This document shows, piece after piece, positions 1 to 8,378 of a stretch of 64,000 bases of DNA. The notes below the pieces were generated by a model. That model did no database searches, was not told the origin of the DNA, and worked only from the letters and a program-made list of their open reading frames with translations. The stretch's first letter is position 1, and the number at the start of each line of letters is the position of its first letter. The position numbers and the translations under genes are program-made. The DNA lies in assembly GCF_018398315.1 (NCBI RefSeq), contig NZ_JAHBRW010000001.1, positions 2,984,501 to 3,048,500 on the forward strand, written 5' to 3'. Origin of the DNA: Chelatococcus sp. YT9. Lineage in GTDB: Bacteria; Pseudomonadota; Alphaproteobacteria; Rhizobiales; Beijerinckiaceae.

Positions 1-312
1 TTTGATCATGGAGCAGACGGTGACCACCTCCCGCACGGGCCGCTTCATTGCCTGGCAGATTTTCTCTAGCTGGCAGGTGATGTTTCCTGACGCGCCCGGC
101 GCGCCTTTCCGGTTGCCGCCTTGGGTGGTTGCCGATTTTGACGGTTCACTCGCCTTTCCGCGTCGGGAGGTGTCAGGCTTCAGGGAAGTCTCGGTCTGAA
201 AGGTCGGCGACGTTACAGCTGCGGCCTTGCGCCGGCCTTCCGGCGCCGACAAAGCCGGGACAACTGCGGCCATCAGGAAAACCGCCGCTAGAACCGAGGG
301 TAAAATACGCAT
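1..312 (-). CDS. Exported hypothetical protein (C-terminus outside window)
   Basis: The frame opens at an ATG at 312 and is still open after 104 codons when the window begins, so only the N-terminal part is visible. Residues 1-23 are a clear Sec signal peptide: a short basic start (MRIL), a hydrophobic core and a probable cleavage after LSA. A Lys/Arg/Ser/Thr/Gly-rich low-complexity linker runs to about residue 75. A short segment with three cysteines (CQLEKIC and VVTVC) follows, which suggests disulfide bonding in the periplasm. I do not recognise the family. It follows the FAD oxidase on the same strand after a 137-bp gap that holds nothing obvious. Coding is supported by the signal peptide and codon use, not by homology. 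Confidence 0.55.
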   Translation of the reverse strand, partial: MRILPSVLAAVFLMAAVVPALSAPEGRRKAAAVTSPTFQTETSLKPDTSRRGKASEPSKSATTQGGNRKGAPGASGNITCQLEKICQAMKRPVREVVTVCSMIK

Positions 313-449
313 GACACGCAACACCATGAATAGGGGTGGCTAGGTTGCAAGCCACGCTGGGGAGAGGGCCCATCCTATCAATGGAGGTGATTGCGTCGCG
401 GACACGGCTGCGTGATGTCACGCAGCCAGTGCCGCTAACGATCTCAGAT

Positions 450-1859
450 TTAAACGATAACACCTGGATTGAGGATGCCGGCCGGGTCGAGCGCGGCCTT
501 CAATGTTCGCATGAGTTCCATGGCAACAGGATCCTTCACGGCAGGCAGCGCCGCACGCTTGAGGCGCCCGATGCCATGCTCTGCGGAGATCGAGCCGCCA
601 TGGCGGATGACGATGGCGTGAACGACTTCGTTGAGATCGTGCCAGCGATCGAGGAACGCTTGCTTGTCCCAATCGACAGGCTGGCTGAAATTGAAATGGA
701 TATTGCCGTCGCCGATATGGCCGAAAGGAACCGGGCGGATGCCGGGAATCAACTTTTCGGCGGCGGCGCTGGCCTCCTCGATCAGCACGGGAATTTCAGC
801 GATCGGTACCGAGACGTCGTGCTTGATCGAGCCGCCTTCGCGGCCCTGTATCTCTGAGAGAGATTCGCGTAAGCCCCAGAAGGCGAGACGCTGGTCCAGC
901 GAGCTCGCAAGCACGGCGTCCAGGACGAGACCATCCTCAATAGCGCCACCAAGCGAATGTTCGAGCTTGGCGTCAAGGTCGCCCTCGATCTGGGATGACA
1001 GCTCCAGCAGCACATACCAGGGGTGCGGCTCGGCGAACGGATCACGCGCCCCGGGGGCGTGCCGCACCACGAGTTCGATGCCGATGCGCGGCATGATCTC
1101 GAAAGTCGTCAGGCTGGAACCGATCTCGGATTTCACCCGTGCGAGCAGCTGCACGGCGGCCTCGGGGGAGGGGATCGCACAGAACACGGTGATGCGCTGA
1201 CGTGGCCGTGGGAACAGCTTGAGCACAGCGCCGGTGACGATGCCGAGGCTGCCTTCCGACCCGATGAAGAGGTTCTTCAAGTCGTAACCGGTGTTGTCCT
1301 TGCGCAACTTGCCGAGGGTATTGAGGATGCGCCCATCGGCCAGCACCACCTCGAGCCCCAGCACGAGGTCACGCGTATTGCCATAGGCGAGCACCGCCGT
1401 GCCCCCCGCGTTGGACGCAATGTTGCCGCCGATGGTGCAGGAGCCTTCCGAGGCAAGCGACAGGGGAAAGAGCCTGTCCGCCGCTTCAGCCGCTTCTTGC
1501 ACCCTGAGCAACGTGACCCCGCCGTCCACCGTGATCGTATCGGTGAGGGCATCCACCTCGCGGATGCGATCGAGCCGCTGCAATGACAGCACGATTGCTG
1601 GACGCTTCGCGTCCGGCGTCTGGCCACCGACGAGGCCGGTGTTGCCGCCTTGTGGCACGACCGCGAGGCCGAGATCATTGGCGAGCCGCATGACGGCGGC
1701 GACTTCAGTCGTCGAGGCCGGTTTGACGACCGCGCGCGCCGTGCCGTGGAAGAGTCCCCGGGGTTCGTGGAGGAACGGGGCCATGTCCTCAGGCGCTGTC
1801 AGCACATAGGATGCGCCGACAACCGCCGTCAAAGCCTCGATCACACTCGCGTTGTCCAT
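450..1859 (-). CDS. FAD-binding oxidoreductase, GlcD/D-2-hydroxyacid dehydrogenase type
   Basis: A 469-residue flavoenzyme of the vanillyl-alcohol-oxidase fold, the family of glycolate oxidase GlcD, D-lactate dehydrogenase and D-2-hydroxyglutarate dehydrogenase. The N-terminal FAD-binding domain carries the pyrophosphate loop PQGGNTGLVGGQTP near residue 70 and IGGNIASNAGG near 145. The C-terminal FAD-oxidase domain has the metal-binding GHIGDGNIHFNF and SAEHGIGRLKR segments typical of D-2-hydroxyacid dehydrogenases. Length is normal and the ATG at 1859 is well placed. It oxidises a D-2-hydroxyacid to the 2-oxoacid and passes electrons to a soluble or quinone acceptor; the substrate cannot be read from sequence. 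It lies 16 bp downstream of the RNA methyltransferase gene and may be read through from it. Confidence 0.88.
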   Translation of the reverse strand: MDNASVIEALTAVVGASYVLTAPEDMAPFLHEPRGLFHGTARAVVKPASTTEVAAVMRLANDLGLAVVPQGGNTGLVGGQTPDAKRPAIVLSLQRLDRIREVDALTDTITVDGGVTLLRVQEAAEAADRLFPLSLASEGSCTIGGNIASNAGGTAVLAYGNTRDLVLGLEVVLADGRILNTLGKLRKDNTGYDLKNLFIGSEGSLGIVTGAVLKLFPRPRQRITVFCAIPSPEAAVQLLARVKSEIGSSLTTFEIMPRIGIELVVRHAPGARDPFAEPHPWYVLLELSSQIEGDLDAKLEHSLGGAIEDGLVLDAVLASSLDQRLAFWGLRESLSEIQGREGGSIKHDVSVPIAEIPVLIEEASAAAEKLIPGIRPVPFGHIGDGNIHFNFSQPVDWDKQAFLDRWHDLNEVVHAIVIRHGGSISAEHGIGRLKRAALPAVKDPVAMELMRTLKAALDPAGILNPGVIV

Positions 1860-1875
1860 CCGCTACAGCCTCTGT

Positions 1876-3099
1876 TCAGCGTTTCAGCACTCCGACGATT
1901 TCCATATGCGAAGAATATCGAAACTGGTCCAGCGGTATCACACGTTGAAGGGAGAAACCTGCGGCGATCAGGGTGGACATATCCCGCGCGAAGGTCTGCG
2001 TATCGCAGGAGACGGCGATCACATGCTTCACCTTGCTGGCCGCGATTTCCCGAACCTGCGCTTCCGCACCGGCGCGGGGCGGGTCGAAGACCACTGCGTC
2101 GAAGCGGTTGAGCTCCAGCGGCAGCAGCGGGCGGCGGAAAAGGTCCCGGGCCTCCGTGGTGACGGGGCGCAGACCCTGGGCGCCACGAACCGCCTTGTCG
2201 AGCGCTTGGAGCGCGGGCGCAAACGATTCGACCGCATGGACGGTGCTGCGCTCGGCCAAGCGTAGCGCGAAGGGACCGCACCCTGCAAAGAGGTCGGCGA
2301 CGCGCTTCCGGCCCTGGCAGGCTTCGCTGACGAGCCGCCCCAGTGTCTCCTCGCCCTTCGCGGTCGCTTGGAGAAAGCTGCCGGGTGGCGGCACCACGAG
2401 CGCGCGCCCCATCGCGACGCCGGGCGGCCGGCGTTCGACGATAAGCTCTCCATGCAACGCCAACCGGGCGAGATCGAGGTGCCCCGCGAGCGTGGCGAGC
2501 GCTAAGCGCTCTTTATCGCGCGCCGGCCCGAGCCCGCGCATGTCAACATCGAGTCCGCCGCTTGTTGCCGTGAGCTGGATATCGAGAGGTTTCCGGACGC
2601 CGACCGCTGCCGCGAGCGCTCTGGCGACAGCCGGGGCGCGCGCGAGGCCCGGCATGAGCACGGGACAATGGTCGATCGCGACAAGCGTATGGCTGCGTGC
2701 TGCCATGAACCCCACGGCCGCCTTGCCATCCACGAGCCGCGCATGGAATGTGACGCGCCGCCGGCCCTCTCCATGGGCGTCGATGAGGTCCTCGACCGGT
2801 GTCTCTATCCCGGCCCGTGCCAGCGCCGCGAGCAGAAGCTCTCGCTTCCATTGGCGGTAGAGTGTCTCGTCCATATGCTGGGTCGCGCAGCCGCCACAAT
2901 GGGTGAAATAGGTGCATTCGGGCATGCGCCGCGCGGGCGAAGTCTCGTTCACCGCGGCCACTTCGGCGCGATCGCCGTCAATCGTGACGGACACGGATTC
3001 GCCCGGCAGCGCAAAAGGGACATGCACCGGGGCGTTCTCATGCAGGGCGACGCCGTCGCCGCGCCGCCCCAGGCGAACGATGGTGAGGCTCGTCGTCAT
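1876..3099 (-). CDS. RlmD/TrmA-family (uracil-C5) RNA methyltransferase
   Basis: A 407-residue class I SAM-dependent RNA methyltransferase of the RumA/TrmA family, which makes 5-methyluridine in 23S rRNA or tRNA. Four cysteines fit the [4Fe-4S] ligand set: C62, C68 and C71 (CTYFTHCGGC) and C145 (IDHCPVL). The SAM-binding motif DLFAGCGPFAL and the motif FDPPRAGA follow. VSCDTQTFARD contains the catalytic cysteine, and the protein ends with the family-typical DQFRYSSHMEIVGVL. The start ATG at 3099 lies 2 bp after the tlyA stop codon, so translation is probably coupled. The exact target uridine is not deducible; annotation as rlmD or rumA would be a guess. Confidence 0.9.
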   Translation of the reverse strand: MTTSLTIVRLGRRGDGVALHENAPVHVPFALPGESVSVTIDGDRAEVAAVNETSPARRMPECTYFTHCGGCATQHMDETLYRQWKRELLLAALARAGIETPVEDLIDAHGEGRRRVTFHARLVDGKAAVGFMAARSHTLVAIDHCPVLMPGLARAPAVARALAAAVGVRKPLDIQLTATSGGLDVDMRGLGPARDKERLALATLAGHLDLARLALHGELIVERRPPGVAMGRALVVPPPGSFLQATAKGEETLGRLVSEACQGRKRVADLFAGCGPFALRLAERSTVHAVESFAPALQALDKAVRGAQGLRPVTTEARDLFRRPLLPLELNRFDAVVFDPPRAGAEAQVREIAASKVKHVIAVSCDTQTFARDMSTLIAAGFSLQRVIPLDQFRYSSHMEIVGVLKR

Positions 3100-3101
3100 G
3101 G

Positions 3102-3836
3102 CTATCTCCGGCGCGCGCCGATAAGGAATTCACGGTTGCCATCGCCGCCGGCGATCGGCGAGGGGATCAGCCCCAATACATCGAAGCCGAGCCCGCTGAC
3201 AAAATCCGCGATGTCGTCACAGACGCGCGCATGGATGGCGGGATCACGCACAATGCCCTTCGCCACATGGGCGCGGCCGGCCTCGAACTGCGGTTTGACC
3301 AACGCGACGAGCGCTGCGTCATCGGCGAGAAGGGGCAGGACGGGCGGCAGCACGAGCCGGAGCGAGATGAAGCTGACGTCGGCGACAATGAAGCCGATGG
3401 AATCAGGAATCTCCGCAGGTGTGAGGCCGCGCGCATCGGTTCCTTCCAGGGAGACGACACGCGGATCTGCCGCCACGCTCGCATGTAGCTGGCCGTGACC
3501 CACGTCGACGGCATAGACCTTCAAGGCGTCCCTGCCGAGAAGGACTTCCGTGAAACCACCCGTCGAAGCGCCGATGTCGAGGCAGATCTTCCCGGTCGGC
3601 GAAAGGGCGAAGGCTTCCAGTCCCGCCTCGAGCTTCACGCCGCCCCGCGATACATAGGGATGCGGCGCGCTCGCGGTGATCGCTGCATCCGGCGCGAGGC
3701 TGTCTGAGGACTTCCGCACGGTGACGCCATCGGCGGTGACCAGGCCCGCGGCGATGGCGGCTTGGGCTCTCGCCCGCGTCTCGAAGAAGCCTCGTTCCAC
3801 CAAGAGCTTGTCGGCTCTTGTCTTCTCACCGCCCAT
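3102..3836 (-). CDS. tlyA: TlyA-family rRNA (cytidine-2'-O)-methyltransferase / hemolysin-like protein
   Basis: A 244-residue TlyA-family protein. An N-terminal S4 RNA-binding domain occupies about residues 5-65 (LLVERGFFETRARAQAAIAA) and ends in the conserved YVSRGGVKLEAGLEAF. An FtsJ-like Rossmann methyltransferase domain follows, with DIGASTGGFTEVLL as SAM motif I and VKPQFEAGR near residue 190. Family members 2'-O-methylate cytidines of 16S and 23S rRNA; the haemolysin label is historical. It is followed 2 bp later by the RlmD/TrmA-like gene. In many Rhizobiales tlyA directly follows dxs; here an AmpG-like permease and a vapBC pair lie between them. Confidence 0.92.
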   Translation of the reverse strand: MGGEKTRADKLLVERGFFETRARAQAAIAAGLVTADGVTVRKSSDSLAPDAAITASAPHPYVSRGGVKLEAGLEAFALSPTGKICLDIGASTGGFTEVLLGRDALKVYAVDVGHGQLHASVAADPRVVSLEGTDARGLTPAEIPDSIGFIVADVSFISLRLVLPPVLPLLADDAALVALVKPQFEAGRAHVAKGIVRDPAIHARVCDDIADFVSGLGFDVLGLIPSPIAGGDGNREFLIGARRR

Positions 3837-3858
3837 GATTGTCGCCTGTCATGATCGC

Positions 3859-5154
3859 TCAGGCGCGTCCTGGCGCCATGCCCGCCGTCTCGCTGGTTGG
3901 GAAGGCTCGCATCATCCACAGGAGCAGTGCAAGGCCAGGCAGGGCGGCCGCGGTCGAGATCAGGAAATAAGTCGTCCAGTCCACCTGATCGGCGAGCCAA
4001 CCGCCGCCTGAGGCGAAGATGGTGCGCGTGAAGGCCATGAAGGAACTGACAAGCGCATATTGTGTCGCCGTATAGGCAACATTGCAGAGTGAGGAGAGAT
4101 AGGCAACGAAGGCCGCCGTTCCCATGCCGCCGGCCAGGTTCTCGACGCTCATCGTCACGATGAAGACCGAGAGATTGGCGCCGACCATGGCCTGGACGAC
4201 GAAAACGAGGTTGCTGGCCGCCTGCAGGATGCCGCAGATCAGAAGCGCGCGCATGATCCCGAGCCGCGCGACGACGACGCCCCCGATGAGGCCGCCGGCA
4301 ATCGTCATGATGACGCCATAGGACTTCGAGACGAGCCCGATCTCCGCCTTGGTGAAGCCCACCGCGAGATAAAACGGGTTGGCCATCACGCCGATCAGCG
4401 CGTCGCCGTATTTGTAGAGCGCGATGAAGAGGAGGATCGCGAGCCAATGCGGCCGCTGCGCGAAATCGGCGAGCGGTGCGACGACGGCGCTGCGAATCCA
4501 CCCCAGCGGATCGGCCGATAGGGAGGTTTCCTCGACGTCCGGGCGCGCCGGCTCCCGGCTTAAGAGGACGGTGATCACGCCGATCCCCATCAAGGCCGCC
4601 ATCGCCGCATAGGCGGTGAACCAGCCGAAGAGCTCCGCCAGCACCAGCGCACCGCCGCCGGAGACGATCATGCCGAGGCGGTAGCCGAGCACGATATTGC
4701 CGGCGCCGGCGCCAAGTTCCTTCTCCTTCAGGCTCTCGACCCGGTAGGCGTCGATGACGATGTCCTGCGTCGCGGAGGCAAAGGCCAGCGCCACGGCCCA
4801 GCCGGCGGTTGCGAGGAGATTGTGCGCGGGATCGCTGGAGCCAAGCCCGATCATGCACAGCGCCGTCAGCGCCTGCGCGACAATCATCCAGGCGCGGCGC
4901 TGGCCGAGCAGGCCGGTGAGCACAGGAATCGGCAGACGGTCCACCAGTGGCGACCACAGCCATTTGAAGCCGTAGGCCGTCGAGGCCCAGGAGAACAAGC
5001 CGATCATGGTCATCGACACGCCGGCCTCTGCCAACCAGGCGGACAGCGTGCCGTAGACGAGCGAGAGCGGCAGGCCCGACGAGAAGCCGAGGAATAGTAT
5101 CGCGATGATGCGCGGGTCCGTATAGACCGCGAGGGAGCGGAGCCACGCGTTCAT
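3859..5154 (-). CDS. AmpG-family MFS permease
   Basis: A roughly 431-residue, 12-helix major facilitator protein. The N-terminal segment (YTDPRIIAILFLGFSSGLP, then YGTLSAWLAE and KWLWSPLVDR) is the AmpG signature; AmpG imports 1,6-anhydro-muropeptides for cell-wall recycling. The ATGs at 5178 and 5154 are in frame. I favour 5154 because a GAGAC stretch sits just upstream of it, while 5178 has no visible ribosome-binding site. It lies 22 bp before tlyA on the same strand. There is no beta-lactamase, AmpR or NagZ nearby, so a muropeptide substrate is inferred from family only; other AmpG-like proteins carry siderophores or unknown cargo. Confidence 0.85.
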   Translation of the reverse strand: MNAWLRSLAVYTDPRIIAILFLGFSSGLPLSLVYGTLSAWLAEAGVSMTMIGLFSWASTAYGFKWLWSPLVDRLPIPVLTGLLGQRRAWMIVAQALTALCMIGLGSSDPAHNLLATAGWAVALAFASATQDIVIDAYRVESLKEKELGAGAGNIVLGYRLGMIVSGGGALVLAELFGWFTAYAAMAALMGIGVITVLLSREPARPDVEETSLSADPLGWIRSAVVAPLADFAQRPHWLAILLFIALYKYGDALIGVMANPFYLAVGFTKAEIGLVSKSYGVIMTIAGGLIGGVVVARLGIMRALLICGILQAASNLVFVVQAMVGANLSVFIVTMSVENLAGGMGTAAFVAYLSSLCNVAYTATQYALVSSFMAFTRTIFASGGGWLADQVDWTTYFLISTAAALPGLALLLWMMRAFPTSETAGMAPGRA

Positions 5155-5242
5155 GGTGTCTCGTTCATGATGGGCCATCGGGCCGTTGCGGTGCGGTTCA
5201 GAACCATTCGTTCGATCGCGCCACTATCCGCGAATATGCTTA

Positions 5243-5647
5243 TCAGTCCGTAAGCGCGGAGCGCACATCCGTCTGTGCGAAATCATTGCCATTGTAAAGC
5301 AAGAGGGCATTGAGGGATATGGCGAGGGCGTATGACGCGCAGTCTGCCAGATTGAGCTTCGCGGGGCTGCCGGAGCCACGGCCGAAACGCGCGTAAGCCT
5401 GACTGGTTATGTCGGCCTAGCGTTCGTCGAATGCATGCTGCCTCAGTTCCGCTATGGAGAGCAAGTTCTCAAATGGATCGAGGTATCGGCGGTCAGCGCG
5501 ACGCAAAAGCACCGTCCGCGTCTCATAGATCGTGACCGAGGGCGCAATCTTTTGCGATGCAGTGTGAAGTAACCCCGCGATCTGTTCCGCGTCGGGCTCG
5601 CCCAGCAGTATCGAGAGAAAGGCCGAACTATCGACGACGATCAGCAT
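5243..5647 (-). pseudogene. vapC: VapC PIN-domain toxin interrupted by an in-frame amber codon
   Basis: The frame begins at the ATG at 5647, overlapping the vapB end by 20 bp as usual in vapBC pairs. It runs 76 codons (LIVVDSSAFLSILLGEPDAE...) to a TAG at 5417-5419. Directly after the TAG, with no frame change, the sequence continues as a VapC C-terminus (QAYARFGRG, NLADCASYALA, LLYNGNDFAQTDV) to a TGA at 5243. The whole frame is 134 positions, the normal VapC length. All four PIN acidic residues are present: D6 and E42 before the amber, D102 and D122 after it. A single CAG-to-TAG change at codon 77 explains the break. The toxin, a ribonuclease in this family, is predicted to be inactive because half the active site is lost, unless the codon is suppressed or a base call is wrong. 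Confidence 0.9.
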
Positions 5648-5909
5648 CGTTGTCTTCGTCGAGTTCGCCCCAGAGCTCGTCAAAATCGCGCTTGGTGATT
5701 TTCGGAATTGGGCCAAGCTTCCGCACGCGCTCCTGAATCTCCCGGATCGCCTGCATCTTGCGCTCGATCTCGGCCTTGCGTGCGGAACGTGCCTCCTCCT
5801 GCAGCAACAGAAGGCCTTTGCGCACCGCTTCCGTGATCGTATCGCCCGTCAGAGCCGCTACCTCGCGGGCCAGCCGCTCGGTTTCAGCAGATTTGATATT
5901 GAGGGCCAT
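5628..5909 (-). CDS. vapB: VapB-type antitoxin (Rv0623-like PSK family)
   Basis: A 93-residue antitoxin. The ribbon-helix-helix-like N-terminus MALNIKSAETERLAREVAALTGDTITEAVRKGL matches the Rv0623/PSK-family antitoxins that bind operator DNA and block the VapC nuclease. A charged helical middle and an acidic C-terminus (ELWGELDEDNDADRRR) for toxin binding follow. The frame is open upstream to 5954, but the ATG at 5909 begins exactly where the family begins. Its partner vapC overlaps the last 20 bp and carries a nonsense codon, so the antitoxin may now be maintained without a functional toxin. The pair sits between dxs and the AmpG-like gene. Confidence 0.88.
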   Translation of the reverse strand: MALNIKSAETERLAREVAALTGDTITEAVRKGLLLLQEEARSARKAEIERKMQAIREIQERVRKLGPIPKITKRDFDELWGELDEDNDADRRR

Positions 5910-6012
5910 GGTTTTCTTCCTCGCGCCGGAGAGGAAGAATGGGGATCGAGGCAAGATATTTGCAAGCTAGGATGATGCGAACGCCATGAGGTTGATCGCC
6001 ATCACCGCATTC

Positions 6013-7944
6013 TCACGCGCTGCGCGCCACCTCGGCCTGCCCAAGCGCGGCGAAGACCTGGGCGACGATGCCTGCGGCATCAAGGCCGGCATCCGCATAC
6101 ATCGCTTCCGGCTTGCCGTGGTCGATATAGATGTCCGGCAGCGTGAGGGTGCGTACCTTCAAGCCGCGGTCGAGCGCGCCTTCGCTGGCAAGGCTCTGCA
6201 GCACGAAGGCACCAAAGCCGCCGACCGACCCTTCCTCGATGGTAACGAGGCATTCATGTGAGCGTGCGAGCCGGCGTATCAGCTCCAGATCGAGCGGCTT
6301 TGCGAAACGCGCGTCGGCGACGGTGGTGGAGATGCCGCGCGCCTCGAGAATCTCGGCTGCCTTCAGGGAATCGGCGAGCCGCGTGCCCAGCGACAACAGC
6401 GCGACGCGCGTGCCCTCGCGCAGAACGCGCCCCTTGCCGATCGGTAGCGGGACGCCTCTGTCCGGCATATCGACGCCCACGCCGTCACCGCGCGGATAGC
6501 GGAAGGCGATCGGTCCTTCGTCATAGGCAGCGGCGGTTGCGACCATATGCACGAGTTCCGCCTCATCGGCAGCTGCCATCACCACCATGTCAGGCAGGCA
6601 GCCGAGGAAGGCGATGTCGAAGGAGCCGGCGTGGGTCGCGCCATCGGCCCCCACGAGCCCGGCGCGGTCGATAGCGAAGCGCACCGGCAGCTTCTGGATG
6701 GAGACGTCGTGGACCACCTGGTCATAGGCGCGCTGCAGGAAGGTCGAATAAATGGCGCAGAACGGCTTGTAGCCTTCCGTAGCAAGGCCCGCCGCGAAGG
6801 TCACGGCATGCTGCTCCGCGATGCCAACGTCGAAGGTCCGCGTCGGGAAGACCTGTCCGAACAGGTCGAGCCCGGTGCCTGACGGCATTGCGGCGGTAAC
6901 GGCGACGATCTTCTCATCCGCGCGGGCCGCAGCAACCAGGCTCTCCGCGAAGACTTTGGTATAGGCGGGCGCGTTGCTCTTGGGCTTCGCCTGGACACCG
7001 GTGACGACGTCGAAGGTTCCGACCCCATGGTACTTGTCAGCCGAGGCCTCAGCTGGCGCGTAGCCCTTGCCCTTTTGGGTGACCACATGGACGAGAATTG
7101 GCCCGGAGGTCGCGTCGCGGGCGTTGCGCAGCACCGGCAGGAGATGGTCGAGGTTATGGCCGTCGATCGGGCCGACATAGTAAAAGCCGAGTTCTTCGAA
7201 AAGCGTGCCGCCGGTCCAGAATCCGCGTGCGAATTCCTCGGCGCGTTGCGCCTTCTCGTAGAGGAACTTCGGGAGGTGGCGGGCAAGTTGCTTGCCCACT
7301 TCACGGATGGAACGGTAAGTGCCGCCGGAGACGAGGCGCGCGAGATAGGCCGACATGGCACCGGCCGGCGGCGCGATCGACATGTCATTGTCGTTGAGGA
7401 TGACGATGAGCCGCGCGTTCATAGCGCCGGCGTTGTTCATCGCTTCATAGGCCATCCCCGCTGACATGGCCCCGTCGCCTATGACGGCCACAACGTTCCG
7501 CGGCTTGCCCCCTGCCTCATTGCCGGCGGCATGGTCGAGCGTCTGGGCAACGGCCATGCCGAGACCGGCGGAAATCGAGGTCGAGGAATGGGCGGCCCCG
7601 AAGGGGTCGTATTCGCTCTCCGAGCGGCGCGTGAAGCCGGAAAGACCGCCTGGCTTGCGCAAAGTGCGGATCCGGTCGCGCCGGCCGGTCAGAATCTTGT
7701 GCGGATAGGCCTGATGGCCGACGTCCCAGATGATGCGGTCGCGCGGCGTGTCGAATACGTGATGGAGCGCGACGGTCAGTTCGACGACGCCTAATCCCGC
7801 ACCGAGATGGCCGCCGGTGATCGAGACGGCGCTGATGGTTTCCTGCCGCAGCTCATCGGCGAGCTGGCGCAGCGCCGCGTCGGGCAGGCGCCTGAGGTCC
7901 TCGGGCAGGTCGATCGTGTCCAGAAGTGGGGTAGCTGCCGGCAC
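6013..7944 (-). CDS. dxs: 1-deoxy-D-xylulose-5-phosphate synthase
   Basis: Dxs condenses pyruvate and glyceraldehyde 3-phosphate to DXP, the first step of the MEP isoprenoid pathway, using thiamine diphosphate. The protein shows [16 protein letters not shown] at the start, [18 protein letters not shown] as the ThDP-binding motif, the transketolase pyrimidine-domain segment [18 protein letters not shown] and a C-terminal domain to residue 643. The frame is open upstream to 8061, but that would overlap xseB. I chose the GTG at 7944 because GAGGA lies about 8 nt upstream; the GTG at 7959 is the alternative. It follows xseB on the same strand, the common Rhizobiales order. Confidence 0.95.
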   Translation of the reverse strand: MPAATPLLDTIDLPEDLRRLPDAALRQLADELRQETISAVSITGGHLGAGLGVVELTVALHHVFDTPRDRIIWDVGHQAYPHKILTGRRDRIRTLRKPGGLSGFTRRSESEYDPFGAAHSSTSISAGLGMAVAQTLDHAAGNEAGGKPRNVVAVIGDGAMSAGMAYEAMNNAGAMNARLIVILNDNDMSIAPPAGAMSAYLARLVSGGTYRSIREVGKQLARHLPKFLYEKAQRAEEFARGFWTGGTLFEELGFYYVGPIDGHNLDHLLPVLRNARDATSGPILVHVVTQKGKGYAPAEASADKYHGVGTFDVVTGVQAKPKSNAPAYTKVFAESLVAAARADEKIVAVTAAMPSGTGLDLFGQVFPTRTFDVGIAEQHAVTFAAGLATEGYKPFCAIYSTFLQRAYDQVVHDVSIQKLPVRFAIDRAGLVGADGATHAGSFDIAFLGCLPDMVVMAAADEAELVHMVATAAAYDEGPIAFRYPRGDGVGVDMPDRGVPLPIGKGRVLREGTRVALLSLGTRLADSLKAAEILEARGISTTVADARFAKPLDLELIRRLARSHECLVTIEEGSVGGFGAFVLQSLASEGALDRGLKVRTLTLPDIYIDHGKPEAMYADAGLDAAGIVAQVFAALGQAEVARSA

Positions 7945-8017
7945 GGCGATGGTCCTCACGCAAAAAAGAGATCGACCCGCCCGGCTGGAATGGAGGGCGA
8001 TCCGGTCGGGCGGCTTT

Positions 8018-8302
8018 TTATGTCTCGATGTCGAGCGGCTCTGTCCCGACCGCCCGACCATCGGACGACAGGGTTATTTTCTCGATGCGCTGCTCGGCGC
8101 GCCTCAGCAAAGCCTCGCAGTGAGCCTTCAGAGCCTCGCCGCGCTCATAGATGGCGAGCGATTCCTCAAGTGCCACATCGCCGCGTTCGAGACGCGCGAC
8201 GATCTGCTCTAACTCAGCCAGCGCCCGCTCGAAGGGGAGAGCGGCCAGGTCGGGCTGGTTCGCAGCGCGAGGAGATGGGTCCTTAGAAACTTCTTTGGTC
8301 AT
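8018..8302 (-). CDS. xseB: Exodeoxyribonuclease VII small subunit
   Basis: A 94-residue XseB. The core [55 protein letters not shown] is the two-helix hairpin of the exonuclease VII small subunit, preceded by a short disordered N-terminus. The frame is open to 8356, but the ATG at 8302 (MTKEVSKD) gives the usual family length. XseB binds the XseA nuclease subunit, which is not in this window. dxs follows after about 70 bp. The pairing of xseB with dxs is conserved in alphaproteobacteria. Confidence 0.93.
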   Translation of the reverse strand: MTKEVSKDPSPRAANQPDLAALPFERALAELEQIVARLERGDVALEESLAIYERGEALKAHCEALLRRAEQRIEKITLSSDGRAVGTEPLDIET

Positions 8303-8378
8303 GGTGCGCGTTATCGCCCGTTTACCCCCCAAGTTGCAAGCTTGGAGCCCTTCCACCTTGTCGCCGTTCCACGCGGCA

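Noticed and set aside
3635-5146. 503-codon open frame on the minus strand
   Set aside because: Out-of-frame shadow of the AmpG-like permease and tlyA on the same strand, with Arg/His-rich composition.
7990-8023. CCGCCCG/CGGGCGG hairpin followed by CTTTTT on the plus strand
   Set aside because: It would terminate plus-strand transcription, but no plus-strand gene lies upstream of it; it sits between xseB and dxs, both on the minus strand. Probably chance or a minor leader structure.
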